Shown here piece by piece: positions 13,253 through 25,706 of a stretch of DNA of 64,000 bases. This DNA comes from Gymnopilus junonius (taxonomy: Eukaryota; Basidiomycota; Agaricomycetes; Agaricales; Galerinaceae). The notes beneath the pieces were generated by a model. It saw only the letters and a program-made list of their open reading frames with translations, made no database searches and was not told where the DNA came from. A program made the position numbers and the translations under genes. Each line of letters opens with the position of its first letter. Position 1 is the first letter of the stretch. The DNA is taken from assembly GCA_015501075.1 (NCBI GenBank), contig JADNYJ010000014.1, forward strand, positions 1 to 64,000, read 5' to 3'.

Positions 13253-14494
13253 TGTATTTTAATCGACAATGAACACAAAAAATAGTCCAATACATTTTCC
13301 TGAGTGGTAAGACTATAAGAGGGATCTTCGCGCACGCGTGGGTTTCATTGGGCTTCTGTAGACTACAGCTGTCGTCCATGTAAGGAACGACCAATCTTTT
13401 GCTAAAATTATGCACTCGTGTGCAGGCGCAACTTGGAACAAGATAAAAATAGCTCGGCGGCGGGAGCGAGAGTTGGTCGTTAATAACAACGTCGACAACG
13501 CGTTCCAGCTTCCAATCTCCTCCATTATTCCGTGAGTCGCGGTCGGTCGGTCTGGGCACAATCTGTCGAAATTGAGATTGGGGAGCATGCTGACGAGAGG
13601 TTCCCTGTCATGTCAGACTCATACTTGGCAGAACATTTCCGTCTCCAAGTGTCAACTCGAGGTTCGTAGTCCCGACAGGGGGTTCTTATGGTGCATTAAT
13701 GCCACTTTTAGTGGGTAGTTCATTGTCGATTCCGTTTCAATGCATGTTCATTGTTACCGATTATTGACTTGAACAGTTTCGCCCCCCAATAGGTATCACA
13801 GCAATTGCCATCAACGGGGATGGAGAACCCTCTGCACGGCGCGGCCCTGCCTAGAATGGATCGTGTTGGATGGGCCAAAAAGCGATCCAAGGTTGTCCCG
13901 AGATTCGGGGAGGCAAAATGCAAAGTATGTTCCCTTGCACGTCAAAGCGATTCAACAAGTTGCGGGCAAAGCGGGAGGATAAAAGGGGACGTCGTCGGAG
14001 ATCCTTACGCTATGCGGTCACAAATGGAGCGGGAGGTGGTGCGGGGCGGAACGGAAACGAGTATGAACCAAGAGCCCAGATACGTCAGGAAATGGAAAGA
14101 ATGTGTTTCCGAAGACGACGGAAAGCAGAGTAAAGAAGGCGAGCCAAGACTGACTACGCAGTGAGAGTGAGGGTAGGATCTCTGAACCTTTCTACCTGAA
14201 AGTTAGCAAGTGAGCAGTATAGTATAAGAAATGCCAGTTCGAAACTCTTCTTTGATGTTAGTAGTATGTTTACACAGGAGATTCGTTTCAGCGACATCAG
14301 CGGCGGCGGTGCAGGCACATGATGGAGTGGTTGCTAACATAAATAGTCTACCGAGTCAACGATTCTTTCTTTTCAGCGTTTTCTCTCTTTCTCCTCGTTG
14401 TGGACCGTCAGAACAACTTGGTTTACTGGTTAATCCTACTCAACAGTCTGGAACTGTAGCTTACGTCCATTCTTTACTACACAACTATTCAGTC
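13253..14494. other. Intergenic, between GluRS and Ser/Pro-rich gene
   Basis: About 1.2 kb holding the 3' end of the synthetase transcript and the leader of the next gene. An in-frame open stretch extends upstream to 14231 but reads like untranslated leader. Short open frames at 13.8-14.2 kb lack supporting features. Confidence 0.4.
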
Positions 14495-15967
14495 ATGTCC
14501 AGAGCAAGATTCAACATCCCAGACCTTGATGTCCTTGACTCGCCCTTGGTCTCCCCAATGCCCATGTCTCTCAGCGGCATCCCGGGGAGCGCCCTGGCCG
14601 AGAGGATTTTTAACGACCCCGAGTCATGGGAGGACACCGACGCGGATGACAGCGACATCCCAGAGGATATCTCAGCCGACGATCAATTCGAGTGGTTGGC
14701 GGAGGAAATCGAAAAGGTTGTAAACGCATTTCACTCTCCATCCACCCCGACCGATGGCAAGGCTATCGATCTATTCCCAGAAACACCGGTCTCAGCATCC
14801 CCGCAAAAGAACCGCCTGTCCGCTGCAGGGTTGAAACGAATGGGAAAGAGGGCCTCAGTAAGGCCTATCTCTCTGGCTGCCCTATTCGAACACTCCACAG
14901 ACAACTTTTCTGGTGACGTGCAGCAACAACTATCAAAAATCCTTGAATCAAGCGGGATCCCATACCACGTCCGACCCTACCCACCTTCCTCAGCACTTTC
15001 GCCTCTATCAACAAGTGGAACAAGCAGCACTCTCGATTCGCTATCAACTGCTTCGACCATCGCCTCCAGCAGTGGTGAAATGTCTCCCTCGCCTGTCATT
15101 GTCAACTCAGCGTCTGCAACGCTAAGCTTCCTGGAATGGTACGGCATTTACCCCGACTCCCCCTTGTTGCGTCCGAAATCTGCACGCCTCAAGGCGCCTT
15201 TGTTGAAGCTTCAGGTCCCATCGCCCAAACCGGCACTGCGGTCCTCTCCATTAATCACTCCCGCTTCAACTACATCAACAATAGTGCCTCCACATTCCAA
15301 GCGCTCTTCACCGGCTCCTCCCCCCGGCCTCGAACCTCCGGTAAATACCACACCCGCAGTAAAGCGAAATCCGTCCCCTCCTGGGCTTTCACGGTCGCCG
15401 TCCCCGTTCAAAGCTAGCGACTACAGATCTGAACAAGTACATAAACGATCAGAATCACCTGCAAGGTTGAACGTCTCTAACGAACGAGGACGTACTTTGC
15501 ATATGACAGCTCCACCAGCTTATTCACGAGAACCTTCCCCTGTCATACCTTTTTCTCGATCAAACTCCACCACAGTCTCCCGACCTTTGAGGGACCCTAC
15601 ACCAGTACGAGGCATGTCGCAAGATCAACCCATCCGCCGCCTACCTTCCATTCCATCAGAAACGACCTCTTCAAGACCATCGACTCCACCTCAACCATTA
15701 CCACAGCCACCTGTCCAAACCGAGCCTAAAGTTCAGCCCCAAGCGCCACAGCCTCCTCCGCGCATGCCCTCACGTACGGCTTCCCCAGCACCTGCGAACA
15801 CGAAGAGTTCTCCCAGTCGGCAATCCTCGGCGCACCAAGCTGATTTTCGTCCAATGTCTGTGCGCTCTCCACCTATGGGACCTAGGACGCGGGGCAGGGC
15901 AAGCCAGGACTCTCATACCAGGCCTTTAGGGCCCATGGGGCATCGACCGCCCGTGTTAAGACTCTGA
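14495..15967 (+). CDS. Disordered Ser/Pro-rich protein of unknown function
   Basis: A single-exon frame of 490 residues from the MSRARF start. I chose this ATG because residues upstream (the frame is open from 14231) look like leader sequence. The N-terminus is acidic (SWEDTDADDSDIPED), followed by a short predicted helix (FEWLAEEIEKVVNAFHS) and a second structured patch (SLAALFEHS ... DVQQQLSKILESSGIPYHV). The rest is low-complexity Ser/Pro/Thr with many SP and SPSP phospho-type sites, basic patches and PPP runs. No catalytic domain or membrane segment is visible. A scaffold or regulatory role is only a guess; I do not recognise the family. Confidence 0.75.
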   Translation: MSRARFNIPDLDVLDSPLVSPMPMSLSGIPGSALAERIFNDPESWEDTDADDSDIPEDISADDQFEWLAEEIEKVVNAFHSPSTPTDGKAIDLFPETPVSASPQKNRLSAAGLKRMGKRASVRPISLAALFEHSTDNFSGDVQQQLSKILESSGIPYHVRPYPPSSALSPLSTSGTSSTLDSLSTASTIASSSGEMSPSPVIVNSASATLSFLEWYGIYPDSPLLRPKSARLKAPLLKLQVPSPKPALRSSPLITPASTTSTIVPPHSKRSSPAPPPGLEPPVNTTPAVKRNPSPPGLSRSPSPFKASDYRSEQVHKRSESPARLNVSNERGRTLHMTAPPAYSREPSPVIPFSRSNSTTVSRPLRDPTPVRGMSQDQPIRRLPSIPSETTSSRPSTPPQPLPQPPVQTEPKVQPQAPQPPPRMPSRTASPAPANTKSSPSRQSSAHQADFRPMSVRSPPMGPRTRGRASQDSHTRPLGPMGHRPPVLRL

Positions 15968-16733
15968 TTTGCTTTATTGTTGTTTTTCTTCACACGGACG
16001 CCTTGCATTCCATTTTTACCTTCCTTCCTTGAAGTTCGTGATTTTTTCTCACTTCCAGCCAGGACATTTGTCCTGGATTTCTTATTTACATCCTGCAAGG
16101 CTACGGTTCTGATGAAATCCTCCCGTCACTGCCTTTCGATGATTGCTTTATATATATTCTTCTAGTTGTCCACCTTCGTTTTATCGACACAGCACCTTTC
16201 TGTCCTTGTTGTCGTTCCGCTCCGGAATTGTAGATTTTACTTAATGTTGTCGTAAGTATGCACCAGTGATCCTGTTTGAACACGAATGGTTTTGTCAAAA
16301 CGTCACCCTCAGTGTATAATAAGCTCGAGAAGCACTTTGATCATGACTGGACGGGTTCTCTACACAGAGCATGGGTTTTGTTCTTAAGTTAGATCCTGAT
16401 AGTCGGTAAACTTTTAGGAAGGCTGCTAGAAATACACGTACTTAGAAGCTTACCTCGGAAGAACTTGAACCTTATCGTCTTTAGTAAGTATTCCAGACAC
16501 ACCCCGCGATGAGCGTTTGTATACCGCTGAATACGATAATGGTAGCTTCGTATGAACTTTTAACTGGTAAAAAAATTTAAAATGAATTGATACATATTGT
16601 GCAAGTACTAATCGCGCCGAAGTACGTGTATATGACGCCGGAGTTATACTATATACAAGGTGTTTATGATACATGGTGAAAGTCTAGCTCAAGCAAAAAT
16701 TAGAGAATAATTCATTGAAACATGCAGGGGGGA
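15968..16733. other. Convergent 3' ends, non-coding
   Basis: Lies between two convergently transcribed genes. T-rich runs follow the upstream gene, as expected for a 3' untranslated region. Nothing else is seen. Confidence 0.4.
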
Positions 16734-18295
16734 TCATCGGATCCACTCGGTCTCGGCTCTCTCTTGCCAGGATGTGATACTTAACTCGATATCATCGTTG
16801 GTTTCTGGATGGACGGAGGTAAAGATCATGGTGGTACCGGTGTTATCATTGCCTGAGTGTCCTAAATGTCTGGAATTACGCAAGCTTCTGTTCTTTAAGA
16901 TGAGAAAAAATACGCGATTACAGAACACAGAGTGTAAGGCGCGTTGCATGGGAAAGAAACTCGTCTTGTAAGCAGGCTATTTAAATATGTATCAACCAAG
17001 ACACCAAGGCAACGAAGAAGAGAACTCACTGGTGCGACAAGCGCCATAATGGCATTGGACAAGCTTAAGACTGGGCAGTTTCGAGAAGGGCACTTGCTTG
17101 GTCTAAAGTAATTCACGTACCTAGCATGCAGGCACAATATATTAACCCGTTTTGATAAAATTGAAAGAGCCACCTCGCAGAGCCCTTGTCTACTATAGAT
17201 GTGGAAAACCCATTGACACGATAATTAGACAGCTGAGTTAGCAGCTACTGACAATGTTGCTTGGCCTTTATGACAGTAAGAGCCATGATAACTGTTGTGT
17301 ATATGAATGAGCTACCGGAATGCATGTCCATCGCAGGTTCACACTTACCAGACTCGCTCACAAATATTAACATGAAGAAAAGCAATAGACAGAACGAGCT
17401 CAGATTGTTGAATGATGCCTCCTGCATCCAACATTGAAATGCATGTCCCACAGGTTTGGATGGCTTTGAAGAGTCGTATTGGAGATCCAGCCAGGTTTTC
17501 CATGCCAAGAGTCCAACCATTGGTCCGAAAACCACCTGATCAATCTTGTCAGTCGCGAACCTCGAATTAGGTGAAGTGAACTTACAGCAACCAAGCCCGC
17601 CAAGACCCAGAATATCAGCCGTCGACGTCCCCAGATTGCATACGTTCTCATGAGCATGATTGCTGTTTCAGAGTAATATTAGAAAAATATTTCAGGTAGG
17701 ATGACCCTTATCGTACCTTCAGAAATTAATAAACCCGTGGTAGCCATCCCTACCCATCGCATTACTACTGAAATATATGAGCAATATATATTTGGAGCTC
17801 ACATATCGCTAGTGGGAAGACCCACAGGCAATCCTATATCATGAAAACGGAGTCAGTCACAAGACATGTTTGCACGACTTAACAAACATACTTTTGAGGA
17901 TGATAGAGGGTATAAAACCGCTGTCAGAAAAATCGTTAGGGACTAGAATAATGCTCTTCACCAAAATTTCTCACCGCGGACGTAAATAACAATATCGAAA
18001 AAGGGGAGATATCGGTTTAGATAAAACAAGACTAGGCCGACTGTTAACGGGCATGGCCAGGCATGTGTAACCTGATAAGGACCTCTCAATCCCCTCCATA
18101 ATTCATCTTTTATCAAGAAGACTCACCTCCGTCCCGAAAGTGCAAATATAATCGAATACCTGCAAAGAAAATAAAGCTTTAGGTGAAGTGCACGCTGACA
18201 GACAACCAGGAAGAATTTACTACGACTGCGTAGCTTGCGAACCAGATATCCAAATTGATGCTCAAAGTCAACGGATTAAAGTCGGTAGAAGACAT
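16734..18295 (-). CDS. DUF6533-type seven-helix membrane protein
   Basis: A multi-exon minus-strand gene starting MSSTDFNPL. Exon 2 carries the hallmark VFDYICTFGTE, exon 3 VTHAWPCP and a hydrophobic helix (TVGLVLFYLNRYLPFFDIV), and a later exon MLMRTYAIWGRRR. Further hydrophobic helices follow (FWVLAGLVA; VVFGPMVGLLAW; FCLLLFFMLIFV). The last exon gives FPMQRALHSVFCNRVFFLIL and a polar tail ending ETEWIR. The order matches the large basidiomycete DUF6533 family of predicted plasma-membrane proteins with unknown ligand and function. First exons: 18295-18221, 18159-18127, 18071 downward. Exon joints in the middle (17.8-18.0 kb) and near 17.0-17.25 kb are not certain, so small breaks there cannot be excluded. 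Confidence 0.85.
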
Positions 18296-19587
18296 TGCTT
18301 CTGGACGTGGAATGACGGTCTAGGAAGATCGAAAGGAACCGAAGACGGATGTCACTGTACGCGCGCCTCGAATTGCATCTGTCCAGAGAGAATAAGTTTA
18401 GAGACAACCTGCCTCAAAAGCCAAAGAAAAGAAGGACTGGGACTGTAGATAGGCCAATACCAAGGACAGTTTATGTGGGACCGAGTCCATTTATTTAAAT
18501 AGGCGAAATTATGGCAGGGTTGTCTGTCGTGAGCAAAGCGAGCCTATCAAACGTCACTCGAATCAGCAGACCAAAGAGTAAAATACAAACTTGGACATTT
18601 GCTCACAAGGGCCCTGGTTTCCGTCCGTGAGAAAGGGCGGTATTCGCTCGGAAGAAATAAGGTGCTTAAATAGCGCCGCCTACCAACCGCCCCCACGACA
18701 GCGAAAGAAATCAATTGGCCAACCATTCTGAACAGAGTGAACGTAACTTTTCCAAAAGTCGCTGCCGTCCACTTGTCTATTTAATCGATGCGACGTTGAC
18801 TCGTATCTTGCAGATAGCCTATGGCAATGTAAGCGGCCAGACAAACAGAACACAAAGCGTCCGGGAGAGCGAGAATATTTTTCCCGCCAAAATCAAAAAA
18901 TCCCGGTTCCGTTGTGTAAGAGAGTAGCACACAGATAAATAGGCACTCCCGGATAAGCACCCAGATGAAGATGGCCCGAGACCGAAACTTCTCGCTTTCA
19001 AATCGCGTCCTTTAAGATGAATGAGATAAAATGGGGCAGTAAAAACAAACCTCGCTACATCCTTTTGCCTGTCGAGATGACCGTCAAAGTGATAGTCGAT
19101 TCGTTTGAAAAAATGCGACTACAACAAGGCCCAAGGGTAAGTCGCGCCTAATCTGATGGATAAACCACAAACTTGAAACGTCGAGAATTGAGATAAAACT
19201 GACTGCAGAAAGATACCGGTAGGAGAGACGAAGCGTTTAAAATCGCTATTATAGTCCCCCTTGCATCCACAGAGATTATCTGACCCTTCCAACTTTCGAA
19301 GCCGAGCATGAATTCAGACATTCTCGTTACTGTAAGCTCTTAATTGTACTGTTTTTCACCACCTTCCATTGAGAGGAAGTAGCCAAGAAATATGCGACTT
19401 GATATTCGGCGTAGTAAACCAGGATTATGGTGTAAACAGAGAAGGAGGTTTGGTCAATCACTGGTGAAAATAGTGATAGTGGCCCAATGTAGCCGACGGA
19501 TCCGAATGCGGTAAAACACGGCCCCCTGCGCCACACGGGCCGTCATAAAGACTTGCTTTGCACCACCATCTGCGAATATCGTCTTGA
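18296..19587. other. Divergent intergenic region
   Basis: About 1.3 kb between divergently transcribed genes, so it should hold both promoters. No long open frame or TATA box of good quality is seen. Confidence 0.4.
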
Positions 19588-21383
19588 ATGGAAACCTCTG
19601 ACAAGATCTGGACAGTTCCACGTTATGACATATCTAAAGAACCTGCTCTAGAGGCTACTTTGAAAATCCTCCCAGATGCCGGATCTGTTGACTTTCCACG
19701 TGTCGCGAAATGGTCAGCTTTCCTTGCAAGTCAAATCTTTGGTCTTTGCTGACTGTTCTTGAGCTTTGCTCTTTACTTTGTAATATAGGTGTCCTGATGG
19801 TTCTGCTGTCTTAGCTCAATGCGAAAATGGGAGCTTACAGTTGTTTGATGTGTAAGCTTTTAATCTTCGGCAAGCGGTTCCAGTCCCTCACTTGATATAG
19901 ACCAACACAAGATACAGGGACATTATTTCTATTTTTGATGATTCTGCATTGTCATAATTTCTGACGTCCTTCCGGTAGATTACCTATCTGTGCCTAGTCG
20001 AAGATTCAATCAGGCTGCGCCTGTTCTAGACTTCATCTGGTATCCAATGGCAACTCCTCGAGACCCTGCTACGTTCTGTTTTGTAGCATCTGTACGAGAG
20101 TGTCCCGTCAAACTTCTTGATGGTTCCGACGGGAGGGTAAGAAGCAACTTCGTTACTGATATAATTTAGTTACATGAGTTTCTGTAGCTTCGTGCATCCT
20201 ACAGAATAGTCGATCATCGGGAGCGGCAAGTGGCTCCCCACAGTCTCGCATTTAACTTGACTGCCCAGAAGTTTGTCATTTACATCCTATTTGATCTTCT
20301 CATCAGAACCCCAATTCCCAGGCTTTACTGTGGTTTTGAGGATGCCATCGAAGTATTTGATATATCCCGTCCTGGTGAGGGGACGAGGATACATACCACC
20401 CCGTCAAAGAAGAGTAAAGATGGACTCAAAGGTAATATCATTTATTTCCCAATGAATTTTTTTATGACCAGTTTTAGGGATCATTTCTGCTCTAGCATTC
20501 TCTCCTTCCTACAGCCAAGATGAAAGTTTTTACGCCGCAGGAAGCTTTTCGTCTTCTAGTTATAATATAGCAATGTTTAGTGATTCAGCGACCGAACCGC
20601 TCATGCTCATTGGTGGCGGACCAGAGGCAGGTGTTACACAGGTAAACCCCTTCTGCACATATGTGAACCGTTTCAAGGGTGACTCTACCGTCCTAGCTGC
20701 AATTTAACCCTGCCAAACCACATATATTATACGCCACGTATCGCGGACAAAAAAGCGGATCTGTCTATAGCTGGGATATCCGTTCAAACGTTGCCTCTCC
20801 ATTGGAGATTTTTCAAGCACCATCCCGCAATACAAGTACAAGTAACAGGACGAACCAAAAGATCAAGTTTGATGTTGATCTTAGTGGTCATTTTCTAAGC
20901 ATCGGTGATCAGGTTGAGGTGTCTTTCCCCTTACCTATGCGTGCATGCTAATCCTTCTTCAGCAAGGACATGTTTCGTTATTTGACCTCAGTAATCCTGA
21001 AAACTTGGAAGAAACCAGCACAGGTTCTCATAATAATGTACCTGAGGTTTCCTACGAAACAAAAGTAACATACCCGATAAATCGCTTCAAAGCTCACGAT
21101 GGTACGTTTACCGCCTATTTCCACGCCCAACGCTACTTACTAGGTGACAGATGCAGTAGGCTCAGTGGCCTTCAATCCTTTTCGGTCAAGTTTGCTATCT
21201 GTCTCGGGCTCTCGTCACTTTATGAACGACTACAGCGATGAAGAGTCGGACTCTGAGTCAGACACAGAATCGGGGAGTGGACATAATGACATGAACTCCC
21301 CGCATTCGAAGATGCGGCGCATGCCACGACGAACACAGCCTGTTACTTTCGATTCTACTATAAAAATATGGGATTTCAAATGA
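19588..21383 (+). CDS. WD40 protein resembling TCAB1/WDR79
   Basis: About ten exons encode a WD40 propeller. Clear segments in order: WTVPRYDISKEP; WCPDGSAVLAQCENGSLQLF; AAPVLDFIWYP; CFVASVRECPVKLLD; SYRIVDHRERQVAPHSLAFN; LYCGFEDAIEVFDISRPGEG; QFNPAKPHILYATYRG; SVYSWDIRSN; VDLSGHFLSIGDQ; KAHDDAVGSVAFNPFR; LLSVSGSRHF. A Glu/Asp/Ser-rich linker precedes a final FDSTIKIWDFK. The WCPDGS, FCFVASVRECP and GFEDAIEVFD motifs match the telomerase Cajal body protein 1 family, which binds small Cajal-body RNAs in animals; fungal members are poorly studied. Exons 19588-19712 and 19789-19851 are firm. The stretch at 19.85-20.0 kb, where one short exon may be missing, is not resolved. Confidence 0.85.
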
Positions 21384-21656
21384 TAGTATCAAACTTTACT
21401 TTATTTGATTGCTCATTCAGAATCAGAGTACGAAACAATACATAAGCCTAAAGGGGGTTTGAATCGGAGAATCATATCAAGGATGTGTTAACTACTAACA
21501 GGTCTATTCGGAGTGCATAGATCTTTACAGCTTGGGGGTCGCCTGACACTATTGCAGTAGGGGATTTCTGATTACAACATGTAGAGTATATATGTTGATG
21601 AATCTTTGGCAACCAGGCTTGAGCTGCAGAAATATTGTATCAACATTATTTCTTCA

Positions 21657-23582
21657 CTAGCCGCACCTATCAAGCGTTATTTTAGCGTATCTTAATGGTT
21701 GGTTGGGCTCCATGATGTCTTTAGGTACCACAACCTCATCCAAAGTAGTTCTGTTTGAGCAAATGGCCAGCGACGGGAGACGGAGACAGGATGATGGAGC
21801 GACGTAGTTGTTCACGCTACCAGCAATTTTTGAACCAACGCGAGCGTAGTGTCTCATGGCGGGATTACCGCATGTGGCATCGCGCAGACTTTCCAGATTG
21901 GCGGCTTGAATACCTACCTTTGACATCAGTGGCATATATGTTACAACAGTGTCAAGGAGTTGTTTCTGCAAGGGTAACTCGTTAGTAGGTAGGCAAATGG
22001 TAGGCACAATAGGCTTACAATGGTATCCGAGTCTCCAGGGGCCACATTTTCAACGGAGTCACTGTCATTCTGTATCTCGGACGAGATGACAGCCATACTC
22101 AGGGAGTGTAGGTTTTCGCATTTTACCAGGGCAGCTAAATTGTGCTCGCCAAAGCACCAGAGACCTTCAAAGATCGCGTCAATTTGAAGATCTTGCAATG
22201 AGCAGCAATGACTGCGGAGAGACTTGGCAAAGAAATGTCTCGCTACTTCGTCCGAAGAATGGCCGTCATAGAAATTACGAGGAGAAAGGCGCAACCTCTT
22301 CATTCCAGAATAAGATGAAAGATAACCAGCGAGCGAAGGTGATGCATTATCGATGTCAATCTCTTCCAGCCGTACGCAGCCCGCGTCAAGGCTTTCCACA
22401 TGTCGTCTGTGCTTGACCCATAGCGCTTCTTCTCAGCAATTACTTCGGGAGATTCGTGCTCAAACAGGTAGGGAGAGGGAAAGAAAGGATCTTCAATGTC
22501 GTGGAGTACCAAAGATGTAAGATGAGATAAATGTGGAAGAGTGACATTGTCGAGGCGAACAAGAAAATCTGTCAAGGACAGACGACGGAGCTGAAGGGGC
22601 ACAGAATTGCAAGGCAAATACTTGAAAAGTTGATGCAAGCTCTGGTGCTGGCCAATTGGACGGCCATAATCCCAACTGCAGCCAATATCGACCGAGGTCA
22701 GCTGAGGAGACGTCGCAATGATTTTAGCGATGTTTTCGTATATTCCTTCTACGTCCTGTTGGCAACTGCCCTCAACGCTAATCTCTTGCAGACCGTTCAA
22801 GGTAATTGGCAAAGGTATCTTCAAGTCTGTGATCATAACGCCGAATCGACGAAGACCAGGCATTTCTTTGAAAGAGTCCTGGACTGCCAGCTGGGCCCAT
22901 TCTGAGTCCTTACGACACGGAACCCAACTAATATTGTCAGAAATAACAGTTGGCGATATCCACGAGAATAAGGCGTGGCTTACAAGACTGATTCGACACT
23001 CTTCAGGGACGTTATCGCTTTGAACAAATTTGCCTTTACTTCCTTCGCAGCTAAGACAACCTCTGGAGGATCTTCAGGTTCCTTCTGAACGACCCATCTC
23101 CCTCCACTGTACTTGTAGGTTAACCCGCCAGAGCTTGGATCATAAGCTGGTGATAATGATCTGATGCAGAGCTCACGCGTAGCCCGAGCCGCTGCGTGGT
23201 TCGAATTCGCCAAAGCTGCGAGTTTGGACAAGCCACCTTCGATATCATTCTTCGTAATGTTAATGGTCAGACTGTGCAGAATTGCATCGCTGAGGCATTC
23301 CGCAAGTTGATGGCAGTCAGACGAATGTTCTTCACGCTCTTTATGTCGAGCTAATACGCAAATCACTGTCAGTTATTAAAGTAGAGTATTTCGGTGGGCA
23401 GGGAGGGCACTGACCTCATCACTTATCAGCAGTGTCAATTCTGGCGCAAGTAAGAGAAGGGGCGAAGATGGGGACCTGACATGGAGGATAGAAAGATACG
23501 TAGAGCTGAGCTCTCTATATGTCGTTGTGATAAATACAGGATCGCAGGCTGTGCATATTTGCGTTGCACCTGCTGCTGCCAT
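21657..23582 (-). CDS. F-box-like leucine-rich protein
   Basis: The N-terminal exon ends APELTLLISDE, and the next begins LDIKSVKNIRLT, then CHQLAECLSDAIL in another frame. An Ile/Leu-rich repeat region follows (about 21.9-22.9 kb; LRRFGVMITDLKIPLP, LRRLSLTDFLVRLDNVTL, MKRLRLSPRNFY). The C-terminus is VNNYVAPSSCLRLPSL. The layout resembles basidiomycete F-box-like proteins that would recruit substrates to SCF ubiquitin ligases. The start is uncertain; the first in-frame ATG before the conserved part was taken. Between IRLT and CHQLAE the conserved frame shifts by one base, so the gene may be broken or mis-read. A partial paralogue lies just upstream on the same strand. Confidence 0.6.
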
Positions 23583-23958
23583 TGGGCCTGGCAACTGCAG
23601 TGCCGCAGCCCAGCAGTAGTGACAGGAAGAGGCAGGGGTCACAACACACTCGTCATCTGACAAGTTGTCAACCCTGGTCCATAATTAAGTGAATAAATTT
23701 ACTAATAGCAGCAAAAACGAAAAAAGGCACCTAATTAACGGCTGTTAGCTTTTTTTGATGCGAGGGGGTGGGCCAAGGCTAGGCAAGGCAAAGAACACAA
23801 ATTTGAATATATGTATATGTATTTCGACTGTGAGATTTGTCCTAGTTGGTGATGACGATGGTCCTCCCAGCCTAAAACAAACATCTGAATGTGTATGAGT
23901 ACAGGTCAAGTATTAAGTCCCTGCGGCGAAAATGAGCACTGGAAATCCGAACGTTGTC
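23583..23958. other. Intergenic between tandem paralogues
   Basis: Short gap that must hold the promoter of the F-box-like gene and the 3' end of its paralogue. No other structure is seen. Confidence 0.35.
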
Positions 23959-25290
23959 GGGTTAAATGTCTCCGATATAATTGGAGCAGTCGTTTATACT
24001 TTTGGCATTATACTTCCATGGTTCTTTAGGTGCATCGTTGTTGCTTCTAGACGGCCATGGTCCGACGAGTATAATGTTGTAAAAGCTAGTTTTTAATGCG
24101 GGAAGGCGAATGCAGGAAGGTAGCGCGACGTAGTTCTTCACTTTATGGGATATCTTCTGAGCGATATTCGCGTGGTGCAAAAGAGCGAACATGGGATGTG
24201 CAGTGCACGTCCAATCCCAACATGCAGCTTCGATGCGAACCTTTTGTATTCACAGCAGGTGGGTTACTATGACATCTAAAGATTGCGTCTGCAAGAACAG
24301 ACATTATCAGAGTAGCTCAACAATTAGTCCATAACGAAACAAGGCTTACAATGCTACCATCAGAGTCCTTTTTAATAGCACTGTCTTCTATGATCTGTGA
24401 AAAATTTTCGCATTGATAGAGCCGAGTGCTTGAAAAGGAGATGCCAGGACTGGTAAGGTCCTATGGACCAATGTGACCTAAACCCTAGTCCACAGATAAC
24501 GACTGGAGCTGAGGGCACGCGACAATAGCTTTATTATGGTTGTTGTCGTATGCTTGTTCATTCATTGCTTAATTCCCCTGAATGAAAAACGCATTGAAAC
24601 TATTGGAGACGTCTGCAAGCGGGAAATTAGAGAGATGGTCACTCCGAAAGTGGGAAAATTTGGCATTTTTTTCCGTGTATCCATGACGGCAAGATGGGCA
24701 CATCCATTCGGTGTCTCTAATACAAGGGGTCCAGCTGGCGTAGTCAATTGGACTGGTCAGAAACATCTTAGCCGGAGTATAATACGACTTACAATGACAT
24801 CTCGGACACACTTGAGAGAATCTATTGCCTGGTTTAAATACACTTTCATCATCTTTTCTGCCTGGACAACTTCTAGCGGGTCCTTGAGTGTCCATTCATG
24901 GATCTACCGGCTGCCATTTGTATTTATAGTGCGGCCCTTGGTAAAGCGGACCAAAGGCTGGAGAAAGTAATTTGGTGCAGAGCTGACAAGTGATTCGAGT
25001 TGGAAGCATGAATCAATTCTGTTCGACGCTGACTTCCATCATGTTTTCCCTGGTGATGTCGATAGCTAGCCCAAGCAAAAGGACATTACTGAGAAATTGC
25101 CCAATTGGACTAAGGTCAGGCGGAGGTTCTTCAAGCTCCCAATGTCCAACTGGATGTGCATATTATGTCAAACATATAAGCTGAATCAACAGAGTTGGAA
25201 TTGCTTACCTGATCACTAACGAACAGCTTTAATTCAGGTGCCAGAGAAAGGAGGTGGGACTTAAGCTGAGGTATGCTTAGACAAGGATAG
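23959..25290 (-). pseudogene. Frameshifted, shortened paralogue of the F-box-like gene
   Basis: Minus-strand segments match the neighbouring gene in order: LLSLAPELKLFVSDQ / intron / LDIGSLKNLRLT; FLSNVLLLGLAIDITREN; KDPLEVVQAEKMMKVYLNQ; SWTPCIRDTEW; AHLAVMDTRKKMPNFPTFGV; KNYVALPSCIRLPAL. SWTPCIRDTEW and AHLAVMDT lie in different frames because four extra bases (24700-24703) separate them compared with the intact copy. Several in-frame stops follow, and most of the leucine-rich middle is absent. It is a tandem-duplicate relic; the intron after SDQ is at the same place as in the neighbour. Confidence 0.75.
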
Positions 25291-25706
25291 AGCTTGGAAC
25301 TTTGTCATTTTGAAAGCTTGAAACCAAGGCTATATATTAGTCGAGGGCAAAGAGGCAGTCAAGGCGCCAAGGTTAGTATTTCTGGCTGGATAGCGGTGTT
25401 GGTGAGACAAAAAGAAAAAGAAAAAGGAAGGAGGAAGGAGGAAAGGAGGAAGGATCCCTTTCCTTCCTCCTTGTCTTCACTTTGTCAATAACCCTCTCTG
25501 ACCTACCCAATCAAGGCCGTTGCGTGCCTTGAGCCTCCGAGGCTGTAATTTTAGGTACGGAAGCTGACTATTTTTAATTTTTGTGCCTGCGGTGCTGGAT
25601 ACTCGCATAGATGATCAGAATGACCCTTTTCTTATGCCTTTTTTCTAAATCTTATTTGCTGTGCAGTCCAGATACTCGCTTAGATACACCGTGTGATTTT
25701 GGGAAC
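25291..25706. other. Intergenic with polypurine run
   Basis: Contains an A/G-only run at about 25410-25452 followed by its near mirror (GGATCC at the turn), which could form a weak hairpin. No gene is seen. Confidence 0.4.

Noticed and set aside
14231..14494. Upstream in-frame extension of the Ser/Pro-rich gene
   Set aside because: The extra 88 codons look like random leader sequence and do not resemble the rest of the protein; the MSRARF start fits better. Kept as an alternative only.
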